From: Halichondria panicea
Lineage: Eukaryota > Porifera > Demospongiae > Suberitida > Halichondriidae
Assembly (NCBI RefSeq): GCF_963675165.1
Contig: NC_087392.1
Location: 3,555,442-3,619,441, forward strand
Length of the DNA stretch: 64,000 nucleotides
Direction of reading: 5' to 3'
Part shown: in pieces, positions 23,801 through 34,985 of the stretch
Position numbering within the stretch: position 1 is the first letter of the stretch
How the letters are laid out: each line of letters begins with the position of its first letter
Notes under the pieces: generated by a model
The model's input: the letters and a program-made list of their open reading frames with translations, nothing else
Told to the model about the DNA's origin: nothing
The model's database searches: none
Made by a program: the position numbers and the translations under genes

Positions 23801-26800
23801 TGATTCACAAATAAATAAGGGCCATAATGAGGTTCATTGCAAACAAAATTCATGCATTAATTGTCATTGTGAAGTTAATGATTGAGTGTGTACCTGAGAT
23901 TTATATTAGATACGTGACAATGATCAGGAGATAACATCGTTGCCGTGGTTACTGTCATGTTGTATAAAATTATGTTAACTGACTACCGTATATAGTGCGA
24001 AATTTTCGAGGCACTTATATTTCGTGGATTGGCCTCTAAAAGCATTTCGTTGCACAATGTTCGCGGAATGACTGCTTACCGGAAGCCACGCCTTTAAATC
24101 TTTGCATGTTATAGCAGATAATTTTAATTAAAGAATAATTTTCGTGTAGGATTGCTAACCAACGAAACCCGCGAAAATTAAGCCCCTCAAAAATTTCGCG
24201 CTCTACGGTATTTACTTTAACCAAAGAATGCCGCCTCCAATAAACACTTTCATGACCCAATCATATACTGAAAGCTCTTACTACAGTGCAATAGAAACTA
24301 GGTGGGGCTGCTATTGTACAGTAAGCATACAATTACACATTTTTTGAGCATTTTTATCAATAAAGTTGCTGTAATCAGAGCTAGAATGACCTCATACCAA
24401 ATATCCACCTGGTTTCTAGTAGATTTCACTAAGAGCTTTCTTTTTAATACTGAATAATTGCTCTTGGATCAAAACTATTGGTGAAGGTAAGTCGTTTTTG
24501 GTCACAGCTATTGCACATAACAAGATAGTAACCATGGTAATTAATGTTATCATATGAAAGGTATTCATCTTAGTAATAATTATATACATTTTGGTCACAA
24601 GCTAGAAGGTACAATGTACAATTGACGAGATATTTTACAAGAAATGGTAGTAGTTTTTAGGACATCTTTTCTTCAAAAAACAGCCTTAACAAATCTATGG
24701 TTTGATTGACGAAGCAAACTTTCTTTCAACACAATATAGTTTGATCGAATGTGATGAGTTGGAATGCAGGACAAGATATATACCGTATATCTTCTAATTT
24801 ATCAGACACTTCTAATTACCCCGGACACTCTTTTGGGAAATTTTCGTTGTGGACACTCCAGTACTTTAATATTACATTTGTTCTAAATATCCGGACAATA
24901 CCTTGAAAAGTTGCGTTACCATTCATAGATGGCAAGTAAGACTTAGAGTGCTGCAGTTAGATAGCTTTGAGTAGCTAGTTTTAGATAGCTTGTGCAACTA
25001 TTCAGTCGTACCCTGTTCTATTAAACTTAGCTAGCTCGCATGCAGCTGCTTGCCTGTTCTAATTTTTCCGGACACTTCGCATGCTCTATAAAAGTCTGTT
25101 CCAATTATACCCGGACAATTTCCAAAATAATTATTTTTTGCTGTCCAATAAATTAAAAGATTACGGTATAGCTGATTATGGTTCCTTTAACATGGATTTA
25201 AACACGCCTTGCACTCGGAACTAGGTTTAGAGTTAGAGTTAGGCAACATAGATCTATTAATAATTATATGGTGGCATAATTATGGTATGCATGAGCATGG
25301 AAGCCGTGTAGCAGCAATGAACAGGGGTAATAAAACAACAGAGGCATCCTGCTGTCAGATGTGAACATGTGCGTATGGCAAGGCTTCAAGAACGGCATTT
25401 AAGTGATGCATGACACATGCGCTGCATGGGACTAGGATCATAGCAGAGTCAAGCCCCATGAACAATGTTATAATGAAAACACTGCGGGTGCTGATACCTC
25501 GGTGGAGGTGCCAAAGCTACATAACATAAAAAGCTACTAATAGCTAGCTTTTATACACACATTGATTATAATTATCATGATGAACATTTTTGCTTTTGCT
25601 GCATGCAGAATCCGGCCAGAATCACAGGGAAACTCAAAGAGTGGGTAATGATCGACGATGATTGTTGCTATAACGATTGATGCCAAAAGTTCAAGTCTAA
25701 AATTAATGGCTGCAAGTCAGCAGAGCCTTGCAGCTCTCTTCTCACTCTTGCAGCTACCAATAGCTAGCGTTCTAGTGCAGAGCTAACTACTAAGTAGAGT
25801 AGCGACACTCAGTGAACAAGTTTTGCTACGGACTCTTCTGAAAAGGCTGCAATGGCATTCCAAGTAAGCAAAACTAGGCATAGCTCGAGAACGAAGCTTA
25901 TTTTGCAAATCCACAAATACCAAGCCAAGAAAACATGACTAGAAGCCTATAGAAACTCTTACTTGCACTTCATTGATCCTTGAGCAGCTGAAACAGTCTA
26001 CACAGACACACAGACACACAAACACACTACCGTATACCTCGCTTGCGCATGCGCACCGAGGCATAATTATTAAGAATGTATAATTATGCCCTTGGTTATA
26101 TTAAGGCTATGCAACCATTAAGGCACCCAGGTGAGCAGACTCAGAATACACATGCAGACAGATAAACAAAAGTTGAGCCTCGATTATCCGAACCCCGAAG
26201 TTTCGATTATCGGGATGAAAGATTCAATGATATTCATAGCAAACACCTACTCACACATGCGCATGTGTGAGTAGGTGTTTGCTATGAATATCATTGATGT
26301 GCGTGGCTCACTCTGGTATCCGAATATCAGATGAGGTGGGGACACCAGGTGTTTGGATGATCGAAGCTCAACTGTACTATAATCCGTGGCCTCTGCCTCG
26401 GGTTAATTAATTACTCTTTCTAACCATTTGGAATGACTTGCATTGATGTTCTCCTAGGTGGAGTGTCCACAAACCTCTTGACCACACGACAAGTTCCCTA
26501 TGATCACGATCTGTACACTATACAGGTACATGTACAATCAGAGAACTTACTGTCATGACTATGTAGATCCAGTCTGACTTCTTGCTGTCTTTCACAACAA
26601 CATGGTTCGCCCTAGAACAAAATTAAGGTACAGATTGCATGTCTGTACATATCCAATGACACTGGCTATGGTTGATCACCTGCAATAAAATATCTTGCAC
26701 ATATCCGTCTGCTTCTCTAAGTCAACCAAGGGCCAATACTTTAGAAGGTTGATTGATCTGCAGTAGCTATAATATATGCGTGAATTTGCAATTCAACATA

Positions 26801-28043
26801 CCGACAAAACTCATACGGCTTTGCTTTTTGATAGCTCTTTCGAGCTTGGCGTAAGCCGATATCAAGATAGTCCTGTGAATTTCTGGAATAATATAAAATA
26901 AGCTACTATTAATGAGGCTTACACTCTTGCTAATGACTAGCAGCTCTGTGGAACCTGACACAGTACACGTGCTCAATCTTCTTGAGCCAGAGTTGATTTC
27001 AATATCCTAGAAAAATACACAATACAAGAGTTAGTGTAATAATTATCGTTATAAAATTATAATATGCAAGTGGCACCCCGAATGTGTCTCCTCCATGTAG
27101 TGTATTCTCTCCAGCCTCGTGGTTAGTGATTATCACTGACAAAACAATGACAATAACATTTTAGTTAATTGGTGTGCTTAATTGGGTCTAGAGCTACCTT
27201 TTCCAGATAGAATGATGTAGAAAGCTGACGCCCGATCACCAGCTCTAATGAATGTTCTGCCATCAGTTAAACTATAAATTCACCAATATTTAATTAAGCT
27301 TATACACAAGTAACAAACGTACTATTGATACCAAGCCACTCTACATAATGCTGTCTGAAAAACAGAAGGGTAGTCCTGGAATGCATAACTCTTTTGGAGA
27401 TCCTTTCTAACCTGTGTATAAATATAAATGTACAAGTTCTTCAGATCATGTAAACTCACCACTTCAATATCCATCATAGTTCTGTTCCAGGGTGGACAGC
27501 AAAGAATGTCTTTCACTTGTTGTGAAAATCCTATGAGCTGTGCATAAGTATACTGCTAATACTATTATAGATCTAGTAACTGCTTGATACATGCTTGATA
27601 CATGAGCCGTTTGTAGACCTATAGCTATCTTTGTCAGCATATCAACCACATTGACTGGTGTATATTGCCTGTAATGCGTTTAGTTACTCACTACTCACTT
27701 GATAAGCATGTTGGCTTGCAGGACCTTCAACTCCCTGATCTTGAGATTGGACTCTTTGCAACCTCTGATGTATGCCCTCAGCAATCATATGTAGTCCATC
27801 GTAAAGAGCTAGCTGCTCAAGATTAAGATGCCTCCTAGGACTTTCATATACACTGATGCTGCATGCATAATGATGCACATGCGATGGATTTACCTGGTGT
27901 TCACTGACTTGTGTGGTGTAAACACTCTTAGAATCAGTTTAACGATATGAGCTACCCTCCTGAAACGACTTTTATCCTGTGACTACAATGTCATAAGGTT
28001 TATCAACTGCATAGTGAGGTTGACTCACCTTTCCCTCAGCCAT
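20821..28043 (-). CDS. CNBD2: CNBD2-like cyclic-nucleotide-binding-domain protein (18 exons)
   Basis: Exons, transcript order: 28043-28029, 27976-27894, 27858-27699, 27628-27602, 27537-27460, 27411-27323, 27271-27198, 27135-27077, 27006-26923, 26872-26802, 26757-26680, 26611-26551, 26517-26475, 21984-21860, 21322-21242, 21178-21134, 21066-20977, 20922-20821. All phases agree; the model gives 454 residues. The basic start (KDKSRFRRVAHIVKLILRVF) is CNBD2-like. A first cyclic-nucleotide-binding fold follows: FRAGD-type FIRAGDRASAFYIILSGK at about 158-175, then GGDTFG near 195 and SRRLSTCTV beyond it. A second, degenerate fold has VQLDILHPKDIF and SNGAELVVLAK. The C-terminus (EYPSEESMRKRIRDHYTWN) also fits the family. 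CNBD2 binds cAMP and is linked to sperm flagellar function in mammals. Exons 4 and 13 are the least certain. Intron 13 is 4.5 kb of transposons; other introns are mostly 50-130 bases. Confidence 0.85.
22095..22320 (+). mobile_element. Family H element segment, copy 1
   Basis: It begins with TAGCCTCGATCCCAGGCC and includes TGACGTCACAACAAACGGAA and AAGTTCGATTGAAG. The same series occurs in reverse order and orientation at about 56801-57012. A GCGCATTCCGCCGG/CCGGCGGAAT-like inner hairpin is visible near 22150-22180. It sits in CNBD2 intron 13. The right boundary is not resolved. Confidence 0.45.
22787..23070 (+). mobile_element. Family F element
   Basis: It starts at ACTAGAGCACTGAAGTGCAA and ends at GCGCCTCGGGTTA, the same ends as the pair at 62099-63220 and the fragment at position 1. 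Immediately upstream (about 22668-22740), a TATGGAAACCTGGCAACAA block is duplicated. Confidence 0.6.
23986..24212. mobile_element. Family C element
   Basis: The ends are TACCGTATATAGTGCGAAAT and the inverse TTTCGCGCTCTACGGTA. A diverged copy (GCTCTAAAAGCATTTCGTTG shared) lies at about 60594-60774. It is about 227 bases long and non-coding. Confidence 0.6.
24781..25168 (+). mobile_element. Family B element
   Basis: It starts TACCGTATATCTTCTAATTT and ends AATTAAAAGATTACGGTA. The same element occurs at about 2585-2980 and, reversed, at 4742-5118. The interior marks are GTGTCCGG-type repeats (CCGGACAATACCTTGAAAAG) and GAGTGCTGCAGTTAGATAGC. There is no coding capacity. Confidence 0.7.
25468..26068 (-). 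mobile_element. Family A element, full-length reversed copy
   Basis: It runs from GTGCTGATACCTCGGTGGAG to TTGCGCATGCGCACCGAGGC followed by ATAATTAT. It is about 600 bases long and in CNBD2 intron 13. It is the reverse of the 36997-37560 copy. Confidence 0.7.
26173..26371. mobile_element. Inverted-repeat element built round a perfect 72-base palindrome
   Basis: The outer ends are TTGAGCCTCGATTATCCGAA and the approximate inverse ending GATCGAAGCTCAA. At its centre, 26225-26260 and 26261-26296 are exact reverse complements with no spacer (centre CACATGCGCATGTG). It appears to sit inside a family F remnant (26075-26407). Confidence 0.7.
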
Positions 28044-29023
28044 CTAGTCGATCTCTTGACATAATATTAGGGGGAGGGGCTGGTTACAGTAAGATGCCAG
28101 GGTCAATAGGGTCACGTTTAATGAACAAAAATTATAACCACACACTTAGCCTCTATCCCAGCCCCTCTCACTAGAGGTCTTTCTCAGAGGAGGCGCGAAG
28201 CACTTAACCTTTGCTCATTAGATAGATAGATAGATAAATTTTCATTTGGATAGGAATGCTGCATCCACCATAATGGTAGGTTTTCATGCAGGTCCTATAT
28301 AAAAGAAGAAAAAAAAATATATATATATAAAACATTATTATAGATAATTAGGTCTCTAATTGCCGTTTGTGTTAAATAATAGTTATAGACTGAGTCCAAG
28401 GTCTCTATGGGGTTTTGAGACCTGAAGGCCCGAGGCTGTAGCATCTCGAGCGTAGCGAGGGTGCTACTAAGGGCCTGAGGGTCTCAAAACTCCATAGTGA
28501 CCGTTGACGAGGCCTATAACTGGTTTAGAATAGTGCTAAGCAAGCTAGGCTATATTAACACAAAGAAGACTCTGAAACCAAGAGTTTCTACAAGCCTCAA
28601 GCAACGTTAAAGCTTTGCTCTGGCTAGTCTACATAAAAAAACTCACATTGATGAAGGCAGTTTCTGTTTCTTGAGAATCACGCATTGCAAATAAAAAGTT
28701 GCTATTGTCATAGTAGTTAGCTCTGCACTAGAGCACTAGCTATTGTAGCTGCAAGAGAGAGATAAAAGCTGCAAAGCGGCACTGCAGAACGCAAAACTTA
28801 AAAAAAAATTAATTTTTAATCATGCACTGTATCATCGTTACTATGACTTCAACATAAACTGTGTGATGTTGCCATGTTCCATACATGTTAATCTTGACAT
28901 CATCTTGCCTGTAGGCATAATCAGTATAATAGACCTACTTAGAAGACCTCAGGTCCATAAGTGAAATAATGGACCTCTCAGTGACCTATCAGATTGCAGT
29001 ATTACTACAAGCATTTTCTAATT

Positions 29024-29905
29024 CATAGATATAAGAAGGGAGAGGGATGGGTAACGCAATGTAAAGGGCATTGACGATCCGCGTTGCGGTCAACGTTTCT
29101 TCTTTATTTCCTCCAACCCATGCTTTTAGCTAGTACTAGGCTATAAACTAGCTATTGAGCTCCATGTATTAGCAATGGCTAGTGGAACAGTCACAACAAG
29201 GTAGCAGCAATAGTTAGTGAGACCCTCCAAGCAGTAAAAAGCAGTTTGGACAGGCAAATTCTTGAGAGGAGCTCTGTCTGTACCGTTGAGTATTCCAGTA
29301 CAGTCACAGACATGATAGAGAATTATAGAAATGTAGCAAAGTTCTGTCGTAAATTACTGTGCCGATACGATGAACCAACTATCAATGAATACAAAGAGAC
29401 ATTTACCTACATTCAATCATTGATGTAACTTTCTAAATGGGTACACAAAAAGTCTGCTTTTAAAAACCAGCTTACTAAGACAAAAATGAACATTACTTAC
29501 CAACCTAAAGCCAAGTGGCTTTGATTTTACTTGCATACAATGCCCAGCTACTTAAGAAAGAGGGAATCATTAATATTTTGGGCTGTAGTCTCAGCCTCTC
29601 CTTGTAGAAGGTACACAAAGCCACTAGATAGAGCCGAAACGATAATACAACACTCAAAAAACTGCCTTTGAAAGTTTTCAAGCTCTTGGTGAGATACGCA
29701 ACGCTTCTATATGATGCACAGTAGATGTGGATGCTCAGCACAGTACTAAGAGTCCCAGTGGGGAGCTGTGAATGATAGTAATAACATTTCCCGCTGGGTT
29801 GGCGGGGTGTCTAGAGCCGCAACTCGGATCAACCTTTTGGCATTACACAGAAGTGATTGTGCGCACGTGCTCCGTTTCCCATCCCTCTCCCTTCTTATAT
29901 CTATG
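29024..29905. mobile_element. Family K element, 882 bases, perfect 28-base inverted ends
   Basis: The left end starts CATAGATATAAGAAGGGAGA and the right end is its exact reverse complement over 28 bases. It abuts the inner edge of the left arm of the larger element. Flanking 7-mers (TCTAATT, GTTAATT) match at 5 of 7 positions. Two short open frames inside (29246-29428 plus; 29505-29741 minus) are unrecognised. Relatives are at 40613-41340 and 53237-54459. Confidence 0.65.
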
Positions 29906-29919
29906 GTTAATTGCATGCC

Positions 29920-29984
29920 AGTCTCATGAATTAGCCGCCCTTCCTAAGTGAGAGACCTAGGAAGGGCGGCTGATTCATGAGACT
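29920..29984. repeat. 65-base hairpin (family J)
   Basis: AGTCTCATGAATTAGCCGCC and its inverse bracket a loop of about 14 bases, with only one or two mismatches. The same arms bound the block 31701-32347, and a related hairpin is at about 40038-40105. Confidence 0.65.
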
Positions 29985-30392
29985 AACCTTAACCAACAAG
30001 CTGAAAGACATCATGCATGCAAGACAGCCTGGAGCAAAGAGCTTGCCATCAATATAGAATCATGTCAGGGAACACTCCAAAACAACCAGCTATAAGAAGC
30101 CATCATCTATGATTAAAAGAAGTTATATCCAGGACCATGCATGTACCACAGCAGAAGAGCCTGAGGCCTCCTTTACAATGTATATACGTATAAAGTGGAC
30201 CGTACATGCATGCTACATGCAACAAAGGCCAGCTATTGAGAAGCCTGGCCAAAATCTCATCCGCCCTGTGTTCGACTGTGGGAGGGAGCAGCTCAATACT
30301 TGACTGAAAGTGGTCGCAAAGCAGCTAGGCTAAACGCACAAGTTAGTTTTATTCTCTGTTTTACGTTTTAATAATTTATTCTCGTTCACACA

Positions 30393-30990
30393 GTTAATGT
30401 GCATGTGACGCTCATTCAACTCCAAAATGATCTTGTTGTTGCCAAACCAGTTCAAGATACGACAAGAAATGAAGATTTTGATGAGCTCGAGCATTCTTCC
30501 TCATTAGTATTCACACCTGAGTTTGCCAATGTGGTCAATGTCGATGGATTGAGAATTAAAGACGGCAAGGTGTTTGTTATTTGGAAGTGGCAGGTGCTAC
30601 ATCCACAAGACAAGACGGTAATAATAGTGAGGGGAATTGCTGCTTGTTTTCGGCCAACGGAACCCCGGACTATTTAGATGCAGAGTCTGAAACAGTCACA
30701 CACCATACCTTTCAAGGTGATCGGATGTATTAAGGAAAAACTATATCCAAAAGTACTCTGAAAAGCAAGTGTACTTATTGACGAAGGTGTCCCTGTACCT
30801 ATTATATAGAAGTACATATTGAACCTGACAATCCTGTGACTCCAAATGCAATTGCGTTGTAGACGGTTCCTTTGGATACGTAGTGAAGGAAGCACGGGAT
30901 GCTGTGTACGATGCCCTCATAAGGAATGACATTACTGTTGTAACAAGTGGGTCAAATATGTCAGTGACTGGTATATACCGTATGGGCCCA
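30393..30990 (+). pseudogene. Decayed coding region with a HIRAN-like C-terminal half
   Basis: An open frame from about 30393 reads through LVVAKPVQDTTRNEDFDELE and VFVIWKWQVLHPQDKT to a stop at 30675. The same frame continues past that stop with FKVIGCIKEKLYPKVL, another stop and KASVLIDEGVPVPII. After a frame change come VHIEPDNPVTPNAIAL, then VDGSFGYVVKEARDAVYDAL. The order (FKVIG; EPDNPxxxNAIAL; GYVVKEA) resembles a HIRAN domain, a DNA-end-binding fold found in helicases and as a stand-alone domain. At least three stops and one frameshift mean it is not functional as read. I do not recognise the upstream half. It lies inside the 28375-33135 transposon and may be captured cargo. Confidence 0.4.
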
Positions 30991-31700
30991 GGGTTTTTTT
31001 GCTAACATAGCAACGAAAGGTGTATGGCCATCAAATTAATGTTGAAATACACATTAAGTACTGTTGTCGCCTAACCTAATTTTGCGTTGATCGATTTCCA
31101 ATGACTGCATTAATTTAATTGTATAACACTCGCACAACTATAAACAATCATGTTCTAATAGCACTGTTCACCGCTCATGTCATTTTTTGTTGTACATTTC
31201 TATTGAAATTCGACCAAGTGCAGCAATAACATGCATCATATAATTATACACGTATTAATAGCTGTTAGCCATGAATATAATGCTGCTCATAATTATCAAT
31301 GTCCAATTTATAAATAGTTGTGGTCAGTTATATTGCAATAACTTGTGAGGGAGGAGGATGATCAACTGGCACATTGTAGTTTATATTCGCACGTACATCA
31401 AATTAAGGCATTTGATAAAACAGTAATAATTGATGGCAACGAGGGATTTATTTGTTTGGGAGAACTTTCCTCCAATTTTACTTGACTGTGTGAAGTGTAA
31501 AATGTGCCCACCATATCTCTGAAGAAGCATTCCACATCTCACATCTTCAGTTGTGAAAGCTCTTGAATGCTTGATATCTCCTCAGTGCAAGTGAGAGAGA
31601 TCTTTATAGCAGTTCACTCCTGTGTACCATGGTTTAGCCTCGATTCAAGGCCGCTTTAGAAGCTGTAAAGCGGACTTGAGTCGAGGCTAACCATGGTTAG

Positions 31701-32347
31701 GCTCTTGAATCAGCCACCCTTCCAGGGGCGTAGCTACCATTGTTTCCTGGTTGCCCAGGAGCTGCTGAGAAAATTGGGCAGGGCTCTCCTATAATTGAAA
31801 TCAAGCAGCCCTGCCCATCTTTTCATGCACGTGGCTGCAAATCAGCTAGAGATGGCACCATGAAGCGTTTCACTTTGGCTTTGTCTCAGCTAGTCTCAGC
31901 TAGCTAGCTAGCTACCTCAAATAAAGAAGACCAAGACTTAAGTTCTAGTAGATCTATCAATCCCAGTATTCTCAGACTCAGCTCTAAGCACAACTTTATT
32001 CAGGAAGTATAAGTTTAGAACAATCTCAGCCACATGAAACCTCTCAGGTAAATGACATTTAATTGTGCTCAGCTAGACTAGCAATACACAATTAATTAAC
32101 ACCTGCCTTTTAGTATGTCTATAGCTAGCTAGCTAGCTTCTCACAAACATGTAAAAAAAGTCAATGAGCAGTAGGTGTGCCCCAATCAAGAGGGTGTGGC
32201 ACCGGACGTGGGCGTGGTCGAAAATTTCGCGGCACTACCGCGCCGCTGATTTTTCTAAGGAAACCCCTGTCTCAAAAGTCTGGCTACGCCCCTGCCTTCT
32301 CAAGGTCTCTCCCCCTCAGGTAGAAAGGGCGGCTAATTCATGAGACT
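31701..32347. mobile_element. Family J element split by an inserted GGGGCGTAGC-type element
   Basis: The outer ends are GCTCTTGAATCAGCCACCCT and the inverse (AGGGCGGCTAATTCATGAGA). Within it, 31724-32293 is a separate element with ends AGGGGCGTAGCTACC and GGCTACGCCCCT, a terminus common in animal hAT-like non-autonomous elements. This makes three levels of nesting with the surrounding 4.76-kb element. Confidence 0.6.
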
Positions 32348-33137
32348 GGCATGCAATTAAACGGCAATTAGAGACCTAATTAGCAAAGGTTAAGTGCTTT
32401 GCGCCTCCTCTGGGTCTTTCTCAGAGTCTTTCTCAATTAAGAGCGGCCTGGAATCGAGGCTACCACACACATCTAAGATAATTATAATTAGAAAATGCTT
32501 GTAGTAATACTGCAATCTGATAGGTCACTGAGAGGTCCATTATTTCACTTATGGACCTGAGGTCTTCTAAGTAGGTCTATTATACTGATTATGCCTACAG
32601 GCAAGATGATGTCAAGATTAACATGTATGGAACATGGCAATATCACACAGTTTATGTTGAAGTCATAGTAACGATGATACAGTGCATCATTAAAAATTAA
32701 TTTTTTTTTAAGTTTTGCGTTCTGCAGTGCCGCTTTGCAGCTTTTATCTCTCTCTTGCAGCTACAATAGCTAGTGCTCTAGTGCAGAGCTAACTACTATG
32801 ACAATAGCAACTTTTTATTTGCAATGCGTGATTCTCAAGAAACAGAAACTGCCTTCATCAATGTGAGTTTTTTTTATGTAGACTAGCCAGAGCAAAGCTT
32901 TAACGTTGCTTGAGGCTTGTAGAAACTCTTGGTTTCAGAGTCTTCTTTGTGTTAATATAGCCTAGCTTGCTTAGCACTATTCTAAACCAGTTATAGGCCT
33001 CGTCAACGGTCACTATGGAGTTTTGAGACCCTCAGGCCCTTAGTAGCACCCTCGCTACGCTCGAGATGCTACAGCCTCGGGCCTTCAGGTCTCAAAACCC
33101 CATAGAGACCTTGGACTCAGTCTATAACTATTATTTA

Positions 33138-34985
33138 TTTACTGATTCAGTCCGTATCCTAGGTGATGTCCAGTAATTATATTATATAATTACTTCCCCC
33201 AGGCACTATTCTTATAATCTACTTCCCCAGCAGATTTGAATTGCATCTTGACAAAATTTGGTACATGCAAGCAATAAAATTCAAAAATGTTGTGTAAGCT
33301 TGACAGTATTGAACTGAGCTAGCTGAATCTTGTAGTTAAATTCTTGCTCTGTGCTTTCTTAGTAGTCAAGGCTGTGACTCAGAAGTAGAGCATTACAAGC
33401 ATACTGTGGTGTTGTTGACAATAACAGACTAGTTCAGAGCTACAGTATAGTACAGCTAGCTAGCTAGCTACATGTATATGTACAAACCTCAGCAAAGTGC
33501 AGCTGCATTTAGTGGTGGGCGGGTCTGGTCAAAGTTTATGCATGGCTTCCAGCTAGCTGAACCTAGCTAGTTAGCTAGCTCATGTAGCTCCACAGTAGTA
33601 CTGCTAGTTCTGTGCCTGTAACTGTTCTAACTGCATAATTCTGAGGCTGTGAGAGCAAGTTTGACTGTCTCCACTGATGTTCAAATGACTGTTTTGCTGT
33701 TTTTGCAGTAAATAAATCAGTTGTTGACTGGTTGCCTAGTAATTATGGTTTATAAACAACCTCAGCCTCGGGCTGTGCCCTCGGCATTGGTTGGTTATAA
33801 GCCATAATTACTAGTCAACCAGTCAATAACTATAACTTATAGCCCTTTCCTTGCCATTCGTGAAATCTGGAACAGGAGCGTCTTTAGGTCGATCAATTAG
33901 TGTGGATCCGGCCTCACCACGCCTCCAAGTCATTCTATTAGTCTAGATCCGGCTAGCAATTCTAGCTGGGACTCCCAGTTCTAGCTCCTTTTGTTTAGCG
34001 TGTCAGAGACTGGGAGAAGATGATTGGCACTCCCTGGCTCCTTTGGATGTACAGCTGTCCAGATCCCTAGAACATACCCTCCATTCTGACGAGTTATCAG
34101 TGCATAGGGTGCTTACTAGATTCTTGCCAGCCAGTACAGTTCAAGCTACACACAGCACCGCTCAACTATTCTCTACCCCATTATCTAGCTAAATCTGGTC
34201 CAACTAGACAGCAGACACAGCTAGTTAATTCAGTAAAGCCAGGGGTAGCCCTACTTCTACGGTTGTTCAGTACCCACGGTAACAATTCCTCTGGGCTGGG
34301 CTAACTAGTTGAGCCACGCCTCCCAATTCTCAAGGCTAGGTACATGTCTCTGTCTAGCTGCTTCTTCAGCTTCTTGCTCAGTTTTGTGGCTTAGAGAAAG
34401 GCCAGCTACTCAGGGGGAAGAGTCCAGATGAAAGTCTGGCAGCCAGGTGACGTCCAAACGGTCAGTTATTCTTTCCACCAACTTTTTAATCTAGTCTAGT
34501 CCTGCTTGCACTGCTACTACTACTGCTGCCTACTGCTGCTACTCTTCCTAGCTAGTCAAAGGTTTCTTTTTTTTTTTTTTTTTTTTTTATAACTACATAT
34601 GCACAAAGAGACATCAAAGCTTACATCAAAGGACACAGATTTTTAGCCTACTTGACTGATAAGGCGGTTACCTAGACTACAGTTTGTTTGTCAGGGAGGA
34701 GCTCACATACAACTTCATCTAATTCATCATAACGATTCCTTACCCATTGTTGTAATTTCTACAACAGATTGCCAAGGAAAGAGATAATCTCGCACTAGCC
34801 TCGATCCCAGCCCATCTCACTAGTCAATTGAGAGCGGCCTGGATTCGAGGCTAGTCTCGCACCAGCCCCAATTAAAATGGGATAATTAATGACCTTTTGA
34901 CCCTGGACTTTCTGATAATTAGGCTAATTATAATACTTAATAATTACAATGTTGACAATTGTCAATACATTACTAGGAACAATAA
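33138..34985. other. Gene-free stretch with one foldback and a poly-T tract
   Basis: I see no exon. A foldback occupies about 33722-33825 (TTGACTGGTTGCCTAGTAAT and its inverse). A T-rich run lies at about 34562-34588. A short hairpin of the TAGCCTCGATCCCAG type is at about 34797-34855. AGCT-rich simple sequence (TAGCTAGCTAGC) recurs at about 33455-33470. Confidence 0.6.

Larger units (their letters stand above)
28375..33135. mobile_element. 4.76-kb nested transposon with 650-base terminal inverted repeats
   Basis: Left arm 28375-29023 and right arm 32486-33135 are reverse complements with only scattered mismatches and small indels. Both outer ends read AATAATAGTTATAGACTG and are directly flanked by TA, so a TA target duplication is likely. 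The arms contain family A-like sequence (TTAGCTCTGCACTAGAGCAC). Between the arms are an 882-base element with perfect 28-base ends (29024-29905), a hairpin at 29920-29984, a decayed coding region (about 30390-30990) and a doubly nested block at 31701-32347. I see no transposase. Near-identity of the arms suggests a recent insertion or arm homogenisation. It lies between the CNBD2-like and DHHC genes, so no gene here is interrupted. Confidence 0.8.

Noticed and set aside
26461-26522. Alternative CNBD2 exon 13 reading IVIIGNLSCGQE
   Set aside because: It ends in phase 0, whereas exon 14 needs phase 1. The CTDRDHRELVVWSR reading fits both sides.
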